From positions 62,451,554 through 62,515,553 of the forward strand of contig OX485803.1 of assembly GCA_950295325.1 (NCBI GenBank): a DNA stretch of 64,000 bases, read 5' to 3'. Shown here piece after piece: positions 23,040 to 34,052 of the stretch. The number at the start of each line of letters is the position of its first letter. Position 1 is the stretch's first letter. A program made the position numbers and the translations under genes. This stretch comes from Polytrichum commune. Lineage: Eukaryota > Streptophyta > Polytrichopsida > Polytrichales > Polytrichaceae. The notes under the pieces are model-generated. The model was given only the letters and a program-made list of their open reading frames with translations, was not told the origin of the DNA and did not search any database.

Positions 23040-23830
23040 ATGATTATAGTTCGACGAGGTGTGTGAACTAAGTTGCTCCAGGTCCAGAGCGACTCAGGAG
23101 ATCTAATTGCTTTATGGTGCGAGGACAAGAGTGCGCACCGGGAAAAGTTGTCGAAGAAGTCGAGGAGTTGCGTTACTACAGCATCCAGGCCGGCATGATT
23201 GTGGTACCAGAGTTGATGCAAGCGGGAGAGGAGCGGGCTGTAGAAGGGCAATGGAGTTCACCCTCATCATTTCAGACACTTCAACCGGCCAGGAAGTAGG
23301 CCAGGGTGCGGTCTGGCGGAACTTGGCATTGACACTCAAGCAACGCATCCTAAGGGTTGTTGCTGCATAATCCGTTCCAGCTCATCGAAGAGTTTCCAAT
23401 TGTAAGGAGAGGTGGAGGTGTTGGGTAAAGAAAATCAATGAGATTGTGGATTGACATTTATTAGGATCTGGGGAAGAAGTAGGACGTTGCTAGGGAGTGT
23501 TGTTTTCTACTCCCCTGTTATTGCATTGGGTGCAACGCAAGGTCTGGGGAGCTACTGCTGGGCGGATAAGTCCAGGCCCCTGAGTTAAGTGTGGCCTAAG
23601 GGTTAATTACCGAGTGCACATCAAGGCGGTCGCTACATAGTGGGAGGAGGATAGTCATGACCTAGGATGGGGAAGGGCTGAGGCACGGCTTTGAGTGGAG
23701 GCTCGGAGCAAGGAGTCTAAGACTAGCAGGGCCGAAGAAGCTTGAGGCTGCCCGAGATTGGTAGGCACTAAGAGAACATATTAGTGAGGCGGGGGGGTAT
23801 TAGCGTAGGAAGGAGGTAACGTACTTGTCG
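23040..23830. other. GC-richer block, possible decayed coding sequence
   Basis: This stretch is clearly richer in G and C than its flanks and has overlapping short open frames on both strands at 23012-23370. The plus-strand frame with EVEELRYYSIQAGMIVVPEL followed after a frame change by GQGAVWRNLALTLKQRI is the most protein-like. No family was recognised and no start, splice site set or stop pattern makes a gene. It could be a transposon-derived or pseudogenised exon. Confidence 0.3.
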
Positions 23831-24676
23831 ATGCAAGTATTTGTAGTTGCTTGCATGTTTGAAAATAAAAGGGTGTTGTACACATCATTTTTCTCACAAT
23901 TAATTGGGATAAGGGGGCAAGTGCGAATGATGACTTAAGTTGTGTGAAGGGCTCCACCTGGACTAGGCAGCGTTCAAGGGTGGTTGATGATTCTTGCTCA
24001 CAGTAGGACTTTTAAAGTGTCACCTCCCACCCTTGTGATTGGTTGCTTTCAGTCTTAGCTATGAGGGCACGAGGAGCTTCATTAACAACAACCGATAATA
24101 AGATAGATGAGTAGTAAGGCATTTGGGGATGGGACAACAACTATCCAACATTCATTATTCGGTAGATAAAAACAATGAACATGTATGAAAACTACATAAC
24201 TAAGACCTACTCAACAATCACCGGAGCAAGTTCTTGCAGGTGCATTGGGATAGCTGGACGCCTCCACTATAACCGAGGGAGCTTTACCTGGTTTTAAAGA
24301 AATACATTGGTTATTTGATAAAGTCATGTGGGAAAGGGGCATTAGTCCATCTTTATTCATTCTATTTCATATATTATGTCCGAGGAGAGGCAGTCTATCT
24401 ACCAATGGCTCTATTATATTCCATGATATGGGACTGAGCCAACAAACCGTATCGTGTCATCTTCCTAAAGGCATGGCTGACTTGGAGGCATTGCAACAAC
24501 AAAGTCTTTTCGGGTCAAGGGGTTGTGCCCCCCCCCCCCCCCAGAATATTTAAAAATAAAATAAAATAAAATAAAATGTTTCGTTCTCTCTCTCGCTCTC
24601 TTTAGAGACACAAGGCATGTTGGAAGACGCATGCCAAACCCTAATGTAGTATCCAACTTCTTCGGTGCTGTGAGTC
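23831..24676. other. Region upstream of the six-cysteine protein gene
   Basis: Non-coding. It contains a C-run at about 24529-24542, an AAAAT pentamer array at about 24552-24577 and a CT-rich tract (TTCTCTCTCTCGCTCTC) at 24584-24600, which may lie near the transcription start of the gene at 24677. Confidence 0.4.
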
Positions 24677-26953
24677 ATGGCTATGGCGTTGCTGTTGACT
24701 CTGGCCATGGCTGCTCTCCTCCTGCACAGTACCTCGGCTGCAGCTGCCGTCAACCAGCAGAAGGGAACCTCGGTAATTTGCATCATTCTTTTCCTCCATT
24801 TATTCCATCCAATTGCACCCCGAAAGTCACATAAATTGCATCCTCAGAATTGGGATTCACCAAGTGTTGTTTTCGGGTTTGTGTTTGGGATGAGCAATGA
24901 GATGTAATTTTGGGTGCACTTAAAATACCGAATTGAAAATACTTCATTGGCGTATAACGTATGGATGGGCATCTGTCGCACCTCTTGTTCTCTGGATCCA
25001 ATTGGGATCAGAGTGTCACATTAAGTTTCATAGTTGGCAGTGTGTTTTTTGGTCTGTCTTTTTCTTCTGTTTTTAGTGGATGTGATGTTTCTCGGTGCAG
25101 GGATCTTCTGTAATTGGCAAAACAAAGTATTAGTAGAGGGACTCATTCGATTATAACGACCTTTCTGTATCGAGAGGAATGTGAAACTTGTGAGGTCTTG
25201 TGTATTGTGTTGGGATGAGCTACGATATGTAATATTGGTGTTTTGGAAGTACTTTTGGTGCATTTCACATTTGAGTCACACCTACATAATGTGCACGAAT
25301 AGGTGACTCGATGATTGCTGCATAAATTTGGGTACCTGTCAATTGCAGTGCACTAGTTTGGGTTTGTGCCGACCTGATCTGTTGCACCCATGCATATGAA
25401 TTAATGTCCCTGGTCATCTCCGCACCGTCTGCTTAAAACATGCTACTGGCAGTGGCTAACCGTTTTAGAAATTTTGAATGGTGACTGCATCAACGACCAT
25501 GCTCCCTCACAGTTCCAAGGTTCCAAAAAGTATAATGATTGATCTTTCCATTAGTTTCTTGAGGACCTGCATTTAGCTCACAAGCATGCAATCTGTGTGG
25601 GCAGGATTGGGAGATTGCGGAGAGGAAGGTGCAATGTTATCAAGATATTGACAAGTATGACAATTTTCTTACACCATAACTGTAAAATATTCTTACTGAT
25701 ATTATATGTTCCCAGTTTCTTTTGCGCTTTTATTTATTTTTATTTAAAAAAAAAATTCTGGGTGTTTGTTTCCTTTTGGTTTGTGTTCCTTGCTTGGCTC
25801 ATTTTCAGGGCCATTACTGTGTGGTGTGTGGAATCTGGCAGTGGGCTGTGGGGCTATGCTTGTAAATCATCAACAATTGACAAAGAAAATTGTGCGTTGA
25901 TCTGTCTCTCGTCAACCTGCTACGATTCCGTGTATGGCAATGATCCTGTGAGCTATTCCTCTCTCTCCTGATCTCTTTTGTTCCATGTTACTATTTTCAC
26001 ATCGGGTCATCAAGATTTACAAGCCAGGTAGCAATTCCTTGAGTTCCACTTTTGGTATTTTTGTGACCTTATGGTTTGTTTAATCAATTCTTCTGATGGG
26101 CTGAAATGGGCAATTTCATATGCACTGAATATTTTATGAGGACTTGTTTGATCCTGTATATCATACTCCATTGTCTCCAGATTTATTGCTGCTGACATTG
26201 AATTGCTTTTTGCACCCAATATTAATCTTGAGAATGGACTTTAACAGTAATAACATTACTCAAAGAAATAAACTCTCATTAACTCATAATCTGTACAAAT
26301 GAATATGGGTTACGTCCTGAATCTTAGTCACAAAGCTATTGTTGTGCATTTGCATGTCATGGTGGACGCCTGGTACATATACTGGGAAGGACCCCCCACT
26401 ACTAATGTCTAGGTAGCTGTCAAGTAGGAATGGTTACTCAAACTAAGGAGATGAGATAGTTATTGTACTGATAAGGTGTTGCTTGCATGATTCTTGGCTG
26501 TGCAGCTGGAGGAGGGTGAAGTTGATTGGAAACGGGGCCGAGATTTCAAGGCTTGTATACGAGGGTAAATTCACAGATACATCCTGTATAGTTTGTAACA
26601 CCCGGGAGATTTGTGTGGATGAGGGTCATTAGTTGATTTGAGAAAGTCTGCTATTGATGGAGATGGCACCATTTATTGCATGTTCATATCCAGTCACTGT
26701 GGAATTGTGGATATATCAATGATGAGAGACGATATATGGGCAAGATTTTAATTTGTGAGGAGATGAAGTCTTTACAATTCCTGGAACGGAAGTTGTTTTA
26801 TTTAGGCTGAAGAAGCACTTGCAGCAATTCTCTTTGAGGACGGGTACAATGTAACAGTGGTGGTCGCACTTTCTGATTCTATCTTGTTGGTATTTGTTGT
26901 GCAGGGAAGCAAAGGCAGATAGGTTGGCGCGAGCAAAGAGCATTTCAATGTAG
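24677..26953 (+). CDS. Small secreted six-cysteine protein of unknown function, five exons
   Basis: Exons 24677-24772, 25605-25654, 25842-25947, 26506-26564 and 26905-26953 join in frame through GT-AG introns to give 119 residues. Residues 1-24 form a signal peptide (hydrophobic LLLTLAMAALLL, then HSTSAAAA). The mature part has six cysteines at 43, 56, 66, 70, 75 and 101, in the blocks CYQDIDNGLWGYACKSSTI, ENCALICLSSTCYDSVYG and NDPLEEGEVDWKRGRDFKAC. An even number of cysteines behind a signal peptide suggests disulphides in the ER or outside the cell. I recall a conserved plant family with the same DID-GLWG, ENCALRCLSPxCY and DPLEEGE pattern, without an established function or name. Exon 1 ends exactly at the signal region. 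The protein stops soon after the last cysteine with a short basic tail. Confidence 0.85.
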
Positions 26954-27429
26954 TTCAGATAACACGTTGAATATCACAGTGACAATGAGTCGATTGTCAC
27001 TAAATTGTACAGTGACTGTCACACATAATGTAAAGTTTCTTCATACAAAGCTACTATTCACCAGATATGTCAACCTGTAAATGGTATCCTTTCTGTTGAC
27101 AAGTTTAAGCTGTTCCCTCAATCCTACTATGCAGCTGCAATCATCACTACAGACGAGAACATTGCAATAGGTATGCTGTACCTAATAGGTTTTTGTTCAT
27201 TTTAGAGGCAAGAGAAGAAGACTAAGAGGCTAGCTTGTTTTTGTGGCATTTAGAAGTGATGATCTACTATACACTTTGAAGGCTGAATAGCGAGGGTGCA
27301 TGGGTGGTGAGGCCATTGACGCTCAACCTTTCCAAAGTGGTCAGCTCTCTATAGTGGCATGTTGAGCAGACAGTGCAAGGATGGTCCTGGACATTAATTT
27401 ATATGCACGTGTGTAATGTACCAGGATGG

Positions 27430-27720
27430 CAGAGAGGGAATTATTGCATACCTCACTCATCCAACACTAAGTCCTGAAATAGTATGCATCTCGGAAGTTA
27501 CTTTTTAAAGTTTATTTGACACACCCGAATTAGATTCAAAGACCCCAAATTAGTCTAGTTCAAGTCATTTAAGACAAACCAACAACAAGCTATAGGATGT
27601 CAGATGTTTTTACGTTGGATGGACGAGAGGTATGCTTGTATGAGGTAATTCCCTCTCTCTGGATGGCATGGGCCCAGCCTAGTGAATATGTACCTGCTGG
27701 CTTCCAATAATTTTGATAGC
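27430..27720 (+). repeat. Dispersed repeat (TTAGTCTAGT / GGATGGACGAGAGGTA family), copy 1
   Basis: Shares ordered blocks with 29560-29850 and 57330-57610, all in the same orientation: a TCCAACAC or CCAACAT block, AATTAGTCTAGT, a GTTGGATGGACGAGAGGTA block and AATTCCCTCTCT. No open frame or termini were identified. Confidence 0.5.
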
Positions 27721-28617
27721 CTGGTGCCTTCAATGGAATCTTGTCTCAGTTTCTCAGATGTGGAACAATTACTATGCCAAGGACGCTGATATTGTGCATC
27801 ACCTTATGCAGCCCTTCTCCGCAGCAAGTTTCTCCTTTCTAATCCCTTCCTCCTTGATCTGCCAAACCTCAATAGTGCATGAGCATAATTTAAGGCAAAC
27901 ATGGGATGTAGCGGTGAAGATAATGCTTTGGAAGACCTAAAACCTGCACTGATGGCCTTCCCTTCTTGTAACCAAGGTACCTTGGTCACGATCACAAATG
28001 TGAGGCAATTAGGCACATGCAAAGTTTGATTATGGGCACTTCCAACTCCATAGACAATTCAGCGTCGGACCGGATTGGGAATTGCCTCATCCAATCAGCA
28101 ATTGCAAGTCACAAAGATTGTCTCACCAAACCTCTCATGCACTTCAGAGTTTCTATTTCTAGTGCTTTGTATTGAGCTAAGTGGCATGATTCAGGAAGCA
28201 TACAACAGAAGACTTGCAACCAGTTTTGTGACATGACACGGAGGTCTAGTCCCGTGAGTCTGGTAAACATCAGAGTGAAAACATCAGCAATTCATGCAGA
28301 CCTGGCATCAAACTCCAGTCCATATGAAGTGTATGTAATTGCTTAATAGTGGCACTTAGCTTACCTTGATAAAACCTGTAAGAAACATACTTCATTATTT
28401 GCAGAACAGGTTCAACAACGTGCACTCAATCTGGCTTCAATTAGGCAGGGCTTCAGATCACGGAGTCAATGCATGTGGCGCAGTAATATTACTAGCTACA
28501 CTGAATATTCCTATTAAGTGTGAATTGCCATTTTGAATTACACATTGCTAAAACTATTCACCAAGAATGTCATTTTCTACCAAGTAAGGTATTTCATGTT
28601 CCTTGACGTGCATATTA

Positions 28618-28975
28618 CACTAATTATAAGTCTGGTGTTTTATGTCACTGTGGTAACTTTTCTAATGACACTTATGAATAAGTTCACAAAGTATTGTAAT
28701 GCACAACTAAAATTTGGATGAAATTCATGCCAATCATTGAAACAAATTTTAGTATATTTTGCATCCTAACATTTCTGTAATGAAATATTGTCATGGATGA
28801 TTGAAATTTGGACGAAAAAATCACTTAGTAATTGCAACATTGTAAATCTTTAATGCCCAATTTTCTTTTACAAAGAATAATAAATAATATTAGGTTTACA
28901 TTTAGTGTTGGTGACACTACACGGTGGTTTACAATTAGTATTGAGCAAGACAATCAGAATAGGTGACACTGAATA
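28618..28975 (+). repeat. Dispersed repeat (GTTGGTGACACTACA family), uninterrupted copy
   Basis: The counterpart of 9255-9575 plus 9840-9875. Here TATTGAGCAAG continues directly into ACAATCAGAATAGGTGACAC, so this copy shows the pre-insertion (empty) state of the CACTA-like element found at 9576-9839. Confidence 0.7.
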
Positions 28976-31900
28976 TAATATTTACTGTAGTTGTTTGTCT
29001 TATTTGAGTACATTATTGTGGGCACTTCCAACTCCACATACAATTTTCATCATTGGATCGTTTCAATATTTATCTCATCTGGTTAGTAATTGCGTATTGT
29101 GAAGATTGCCATTTATACGTTTGAGGATTGGGATTGAGATGCAATAGTTATAAGAGGTCATAGTGAAGATTATCTTTCTCTTTAAGTGAACACACAAGCC
29201 CTCCCAATTTTGTGAACGATTGAACCTAGCTTGATGGTGTTTATATTTTGAGCACCTAGTCTCACGCCATTGTGTCCCATGTATTTTAGGTATCCAATCT
29301 TAACCAAAAGACTTGCAATATACCACTCAATTATAGGCATATGATCAATGAGATTATTTAGTTGATGACAATATTCTAGAACTCATGGTCAACCTCATGT
29401 TGTTCTCAGTCAATAGTTTCATTTCATAAGTTCAAGATATTTGACATGTTGGTGCAATTAAATGATGAGTTCTTATTTCTATCTACGGCCATTCCTGCAG
29501 AATTTTATTTATTTATTCATTTGTTCAAGTCTTGATTTTCAAAGGACTTGAGTATGCATAATGTGGAGAGAGGGAATGGTCATATATGAGCATACCTATC
29601 ATCCATCCAACATATAAACTTGACCTCTTACAGGTTTGTTGCCAATTCATTTCAAATGACCTTGAGTACACTAATACTGGGTCTTCAATACTATTTTTGA
29701 TGTCAAATCAACTGAAAAAAACCTCCAAGTTTCATACTATTTTAGGGCTTTTATGTTGAATGAATGGGAGATACACTTGTATGCGATAATTCCCTTTCTT
29801 TGCCTAGTATAATATTCCACACTGCAACAATTTATTAAACGCTAAACTCTAAACCCTCAAAGTTGGCACTCTTGTGGAATGTAAGAATTAAGGAAGTGCA
29901 TACTTTCAAGCAATAGTGATTGCATCCAATCGAATGTATCATGGGGTACTGTGACCTTCAAATCTTCAATGTGGCAAAGTTCTTCAGCCCAAAGCACTAT
30001 CCCTTTGAAGAAGCAGATGTGATAGACGATGATTGTAGAGATTGATATACAATTTTTTGGTGAAGAAGACAAACATTTGCAAGAGAGAAGACTTGGAGTT
30101 TGTGGAGATCATGAGCCATGAGCGGCGCAAGAGTCAACACATTAGGGCATGAACTACACATGGTTCCTCTCTTGAATGGTGAATAAATTTGCCATATTAA
30201 CCAAATTGTGGCAAAAATTGCTCATAGTTTGTGAAATAAAGGTTCTTCAAACAAAATATTATAAAGAAACCCCTACGCTCTCGATTGTGTATGAACATCT
30301 TGAATGCCTTGATGCAGGTGTCATTGTGTGACATTGTAATTGATGATTGGTATTTTGCTGCTACCACCCAAGTTTGGAGAGATGTACGAGACTGATAGAT
30401 TTTAACTAGATGGGTTGAGATATATGTAGGAATAGGTATGTTATTTTGGTCCAATTCTTTTGTTTATGGTAAGCCTTTAATCAAATGTTGAACTTCAATA
30501 TGTAATAGATTTTGCATGAAGATGTTAACCCTTAGTTTTGTATTCAGCCCCAACCCCTCTTGAGGCCTTTTGTTTGTCAAGCGTGAATCCACCAAGTGAA
30601 AATGATTTTGATTGATTTTTAAGTTAAAACTTATGCAATGAACTTCTTGAAGCCTCCAACTTAAACTACATTATACAAGATGTTTTCTATCAAATATTTA
30701 CATTTAAATCCCATAGCTAATTTTGACCTTACAACAATAATTTATACACATAGTACATAATTGTGAAAATTTGTGAAAGTTTATGATTTTTGGATTTAAA
30801 AAATATATATATATATATGACTTGTTTCTACATGAACTGATTTTCAAAAACAACAAACCCGTCAATATCCTGTTGAATTTGTCAAAGGATACGCAATAAC
30901 AATTTGAAGCTAGAAAGTTATCCGTCAGGAGCCCGTGACGACTCTTCGTCATTAAAAAAACAACACTGATTCTGATTATCGACGAACATGCCCCAACAAT
31001 CTTGGTTTTTGAGAGCTTGATCTTCTACTGGCTGCTCATTGGCCGATTTGCCACCGTCCACCGTCATTGTTCAGTGCAGGATTCATTCTTTCTCAGGATG
31101 TGTAGTAATAACTGCCAGGATCAGAGAGCAAATGTGAAGACTCTTCGGTAAATTTGAGAGTTGCCGATCCAATGACTTCGTATGATGGTGTAAGAATTTC
31201 AAGAGTTCTTTATTTGGCAGAAAGGGATCTGCGCTATGTAGTAGAGAGCAAATGGTAAGACGTCATCGCATCTTCCTACAGACGTGGTTGAAAGAATCAG
31301 AGTGTCGATTGGAAGATTCGACTAGTTTGGTGAAATAGCATATACGATACATATACCGCGTAGGTACTTTCGGAGGAAAAAATTGGAAGATGCGGTGCTA
31401 GGGTATCAGGACATCTCAAATTGGATGGAAATTTCACCAAAACTTTACAGAGTGCAGATGTTTGATGCTTACTACCACAGTTACAGATATTGTTCGACCT
31501 TTCGTATCACTCCAGAACAAGCAATCAAAATCGCGAGCGGTATTTCTTAGTGACAAAGGAGCATGGAATTGAGACTGCCGTGACTGTATGCGTAGGGATA
31601 CGATCTGGAAGCATAACAGCCTTGGATCTAACCTTGAATGTAAACGACACGGTGATCGACAAATGTATAGCAAGACGTCCAGTATAGCGACGCTTCTGTG
31701 ATCGTAATTGAAGATCGCGTATTGTATATTAGCTTGCGTGCAAACGCCGCTGGACAGGACACTTGTCGTGACGTCAGGAGCTGCCAATTGCTTGACAAAT
31801 GGACAGATATGGTGATAAACCGTGTAAATTTAGGAGAGGTTGCTGATCGGAGAGTTTCAAACATCGGGAAACAGACATGAAGACAGTTAAGTACAGGAAT

Positions 31901-32093
31901 TTTCGGTTTCATTACATTGCCCCGACTTACAAAAAGTATCAGAACAATATTTCCGAATAGCTTTGTATCAGGTCGCTACTGTTCTTTCCGATCGAATTCG
32001 GGGCTACCTGATGTTACAGAACAGAACACAAATATACAATAATCACACGATCGATGAGCGCTAAAGTCGCCGGGAAAAACCCCGTCGTGGCAT

Positions 32094-32992
32094 CTAGAAC
32101 CAGCTCTTCTTCTCCTCGGACTCTTCCTCGCCGTAACCAGACTTCTTCCTGTAGCCCGAGGACTCGTCCTCCTCCTCACCGTAGCCGGATTTTTTCTTTC
32201 CGTAGCCTGAGGTCTCTTCCTCGTCATCGCCACGGCGGCCTTGGTGCCTTCTCTCGCCTTCCTCGTCGTCATCATTCTTCTTGCGACCAAAGAAGCCGTG
32301 CTTCTTCTCACCGTCCTCACCTTCCTCGTCATCATTCTTGTTGAAGTGGTTGTACGCGGCGTATCCAGCAACTCCGAGGACACCAGCGCCGACAACACCA
32401 GCTGCAACCTCGGCCATCAACACCTTGCGACGGTGCTCCCTCTCCTCGTCATCAATGTCATCGCGGTCCTTCAGGTTCTCAACCTACAAAAGCCGAACAG
32501 GAAAATTGCTCAAAATTTGTCACTAGCTCAATTCCCGTTCTCATTTCGACCTGACAGGTAGCTAGTCCATCCAACTCGGTACTGCAAAATCACCTCGACA
32601 CCTGATAATCCAGAAAGAAAGGAAACAAAGCACATTCCACCAACAGATTATCCAAGAAATACATATGATCACACTGCATATGATCCAAACAAGCGATGCT
32701 AGATGGTGCTTACATCCTCCCTCTTGTACTGGCTCTTCTCGAACTCATCAGGAATGCCATCGCCATCGCTGTCACGCTTCTTGCCGTATCCACCCTCGTT
32801 CCTCTCACCGTAAGAGCTAGACTTCCTTCCGTATCCAGAAGTCTCCTCATCGTCACCGTAGGTAGTCTTCTTGGTGCCATAGCCCTCAGTGTCGTCTCCG
32901 TAGGTGGAGGCCTTGTATCCGCCTTCACTCTCCTCACCGTAGCCGGTGTTACGGCGTCCAGTGCCGTAGGTCTCGTCCTCACCGTAAGACAT
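32094..32992 (-). CDS. Tyr-Gly-repeat protein with DxDGDG loop and Ala/Gly helix, copy 1
   Basis: Two exons, 32992-32714 and 32483-32094, join at a phase-0 intron (GTAAGC donor, TTTTGTAG acceptor) to give 222 residues. Residues 1-70 are a low-complexity acidic region of repeated (S/T)YGDD-type and GYG units. Residues 74-85 (DSDGDGIPDEFE) match the calcium-binding loop of thrombospondin type-3 and dockerin-like repeats (DxDGDGxxDxxE). Exon 2 holds a charged DRDDIDDEE..EHRRK segment, an Ala/Gly/Val-rich hydrophobic helix (MAEVAAGVVGAGVLGVAGY, about 117-135), and a disordered Lys/Asp/Glu tail with SGYGKKK-like repeats ending KKSWF. The HRRK plus Ala-rich part weakly recalls the ABA/WDS (ASR) domain. 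No signal peptide. Function unknown; a stress-related or structural disordered protein is my inference. The paralogue is at 54451. Confidence 0.85.
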
Positions 32993-33135
32993 TGTGGCTA
33001 GAAAGGTCTGGAAGGCACGAAGAGAGTGTAATGCAAGCTCTCAAGTGGCAGTGGCTATGGCGAATCGAAAAGAGAAAACGCTGCAATAGAACTGCGAAAT
33101 TGCTTAGGGCGGGGAATGAAGAGAGAGAGACGAGC

Positions 33136-33141
33136 TTTATA
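33136..33141 (-). promoter_or_regulatory. TATA box of Tyr-Gly gene copy 1
   Basis: TATAAA on the minus strand, about 145 bases before the start codon, within CCAATTATAAAGCTCGTCTC. The same TATAAAGCTCGTCTCTCTC string occurs before copy 2, which supports a conserved core promoter. Confidence 0.7.
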
Positions 33142-33241
33142 ATTGGATCGGTCCAGACACGGTACTACGGTCCGTACCCGCTCCACTGTATACTGCCCGG
33201 CCGGGTACGGGTATTATAAAAGAAGAGTACCAGAAAGTTTG

Positions 33242-33799
33242 ATACTTATATGCTTTGGTCAACATTTTTTACAAGTTTTGACGGGTACACTAAGGGTGAG
33301 TTTCCATGTAGGCTGCCCGCCCACTAGATTCTAGAAAATAGTGGGTCGGTGGTGTTCGCATGTACTTAAGTGCAAGCCACCATCCAACCATATTCTAGTG
33401 GTTCACTAGAATGTGGAGGGCCCTGGACACATGCCGCTAGACTTCCATGTGTCCACTAAAGAATCCTTAACCTACAAGTGCCGGTCCTTGACGGTTTTGA
33501 AGATTGGTTTTAGAAGGAGGAAGTTAGTAGGTGGGCCCAGATTTGAGAAGATGGGAGTAGCTACACTAAATATGATATTTAGTGTCACTTATCATTTTGA
33601 GTTACACATTCATATATCTTTTTATTATTATTGATCAATATAGTTTTTTACTAAGTTAAAGATGGTTGATGTTTTATAATGTTCACACAACCAATTCGAC
33701 CTTTGTTGGTTAAAAAAACGATGTACAAAAGACAAGTATAGTGTTGCTTAGATCCAAATAGTAAGTGACAGTAGATATCATATTTGGTGTAGTTGGCAC
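33242..33799. other. Intergenic, no feature recognised
   Basis: Mixed-composition sequence upstream of Tyr-Gly gene copy 1. I found no gene, RNA or transposon ends. Confidence 0.4.
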
Positions 33800-33995
33800 C
33801 AGGGCTCAGGAAGAACTGGCGGTTAGTTACAAATGAACCGGTTGAGACTTCAGGAGAATTACCGATCATTTTATGGGAATCTATAGAATATACCTCAAAT
33901 GAATAAAGCAAAACCGGAAGATGTCAACATGTAACCGACTGGATTTAGAATCACTAGGATCTTGACCGACTATGCCCAAAAACTTCCCCGGCATT
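33800..33995 (+). repeat. Dispersed repeat with AACCGGTT motif, copy 2
   Basis: Same orientation as the copy at 1437-1690: ATGAACCGGTTGAG, AATTACCGATCATTTTA, GAATATACCTCAAATGAATAAA, CATGTAACCGACTGGA and CACTAGGATCTTGACCGA. It ends at the hairpin at 33998, where similarity to copy 1 stops. Confidence 0.65.
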
Positions 33996-33997
33996 GG

Positions 33998-34052
33998 TTG
34001 TGTGGTACTTTTGGGCCACCCCCTTTCGAGGGAGCCTAAAAGTATCACACAA
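33998..34052 (+). repeat. Strong hairpin
   Basis: The arms TTGTGTGGTACTTTTGGGC (33998-34016) and GCCTAAAAGTATCACACAA (34034-34052) are inverted repeats with two mismatches, around a 17-base loop. A second small hairpin (GGCCTGCATTTGCAGGCGCC) follows at about 34070-34089. Confidence 0.75.

Larger units (their letters stand above)
26954..31000. other. Repeat-rich intergenic stretch
   Basis: No gene recognised. The interval is built from dispersed repeats that recur elsewhere in the window: blocks at about 27430-27720 and 29560-29850 (also at 57330-57610, sharing GGATGGACGAGAGGTA-like and TTAGTCTAGT motifs), 28618-28975 (also at 9255-9575), and 28030-28140 with 29015-29175 (related to 38500-38650 and 40245-40445, sharing GGGCACTTCCAACTCC-type sequence). 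Confidence 0.45.
31000..33240 (-). repeat. Arm 1 of an inverted segmental duplication
   Basis: Read on the minus strand this arm matches 54240-56500 read on the plus strand. It covers the promoter (CCGATCCA..TATAAAGCTCGTCTCTCTC), both exons and the 3' flank (TCTGATACTTTTTGTAA, GACACTTGTCGTGA, GAGCTTGATCTTCTACTG). Order and spacing agree to about 1.1 kb past the stop codon. Non-coding parts are clearly diverged, so the duplication is not recent. Confidence 0.8.

Noticed and set aside
23012-23370. Overlapping open frames on both strands near 23.1 kb
   Set aside because: Not called as a gene because no frame has a family match, splice sites or a stable start; kept only as a composition anomaly.
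30918-31067. 49-codon open frame on the minus strand in arm 1
   Set aside because: Its counterpart in arm 2 is in another frame after a few codons; there is no sign of coding constraint.
31976-32561. Frames overlapping Tyr-Gly gene copy 1 in other phases
   Set aside because: Same reason as for copy 2: low-complexity shadows of the real exons.
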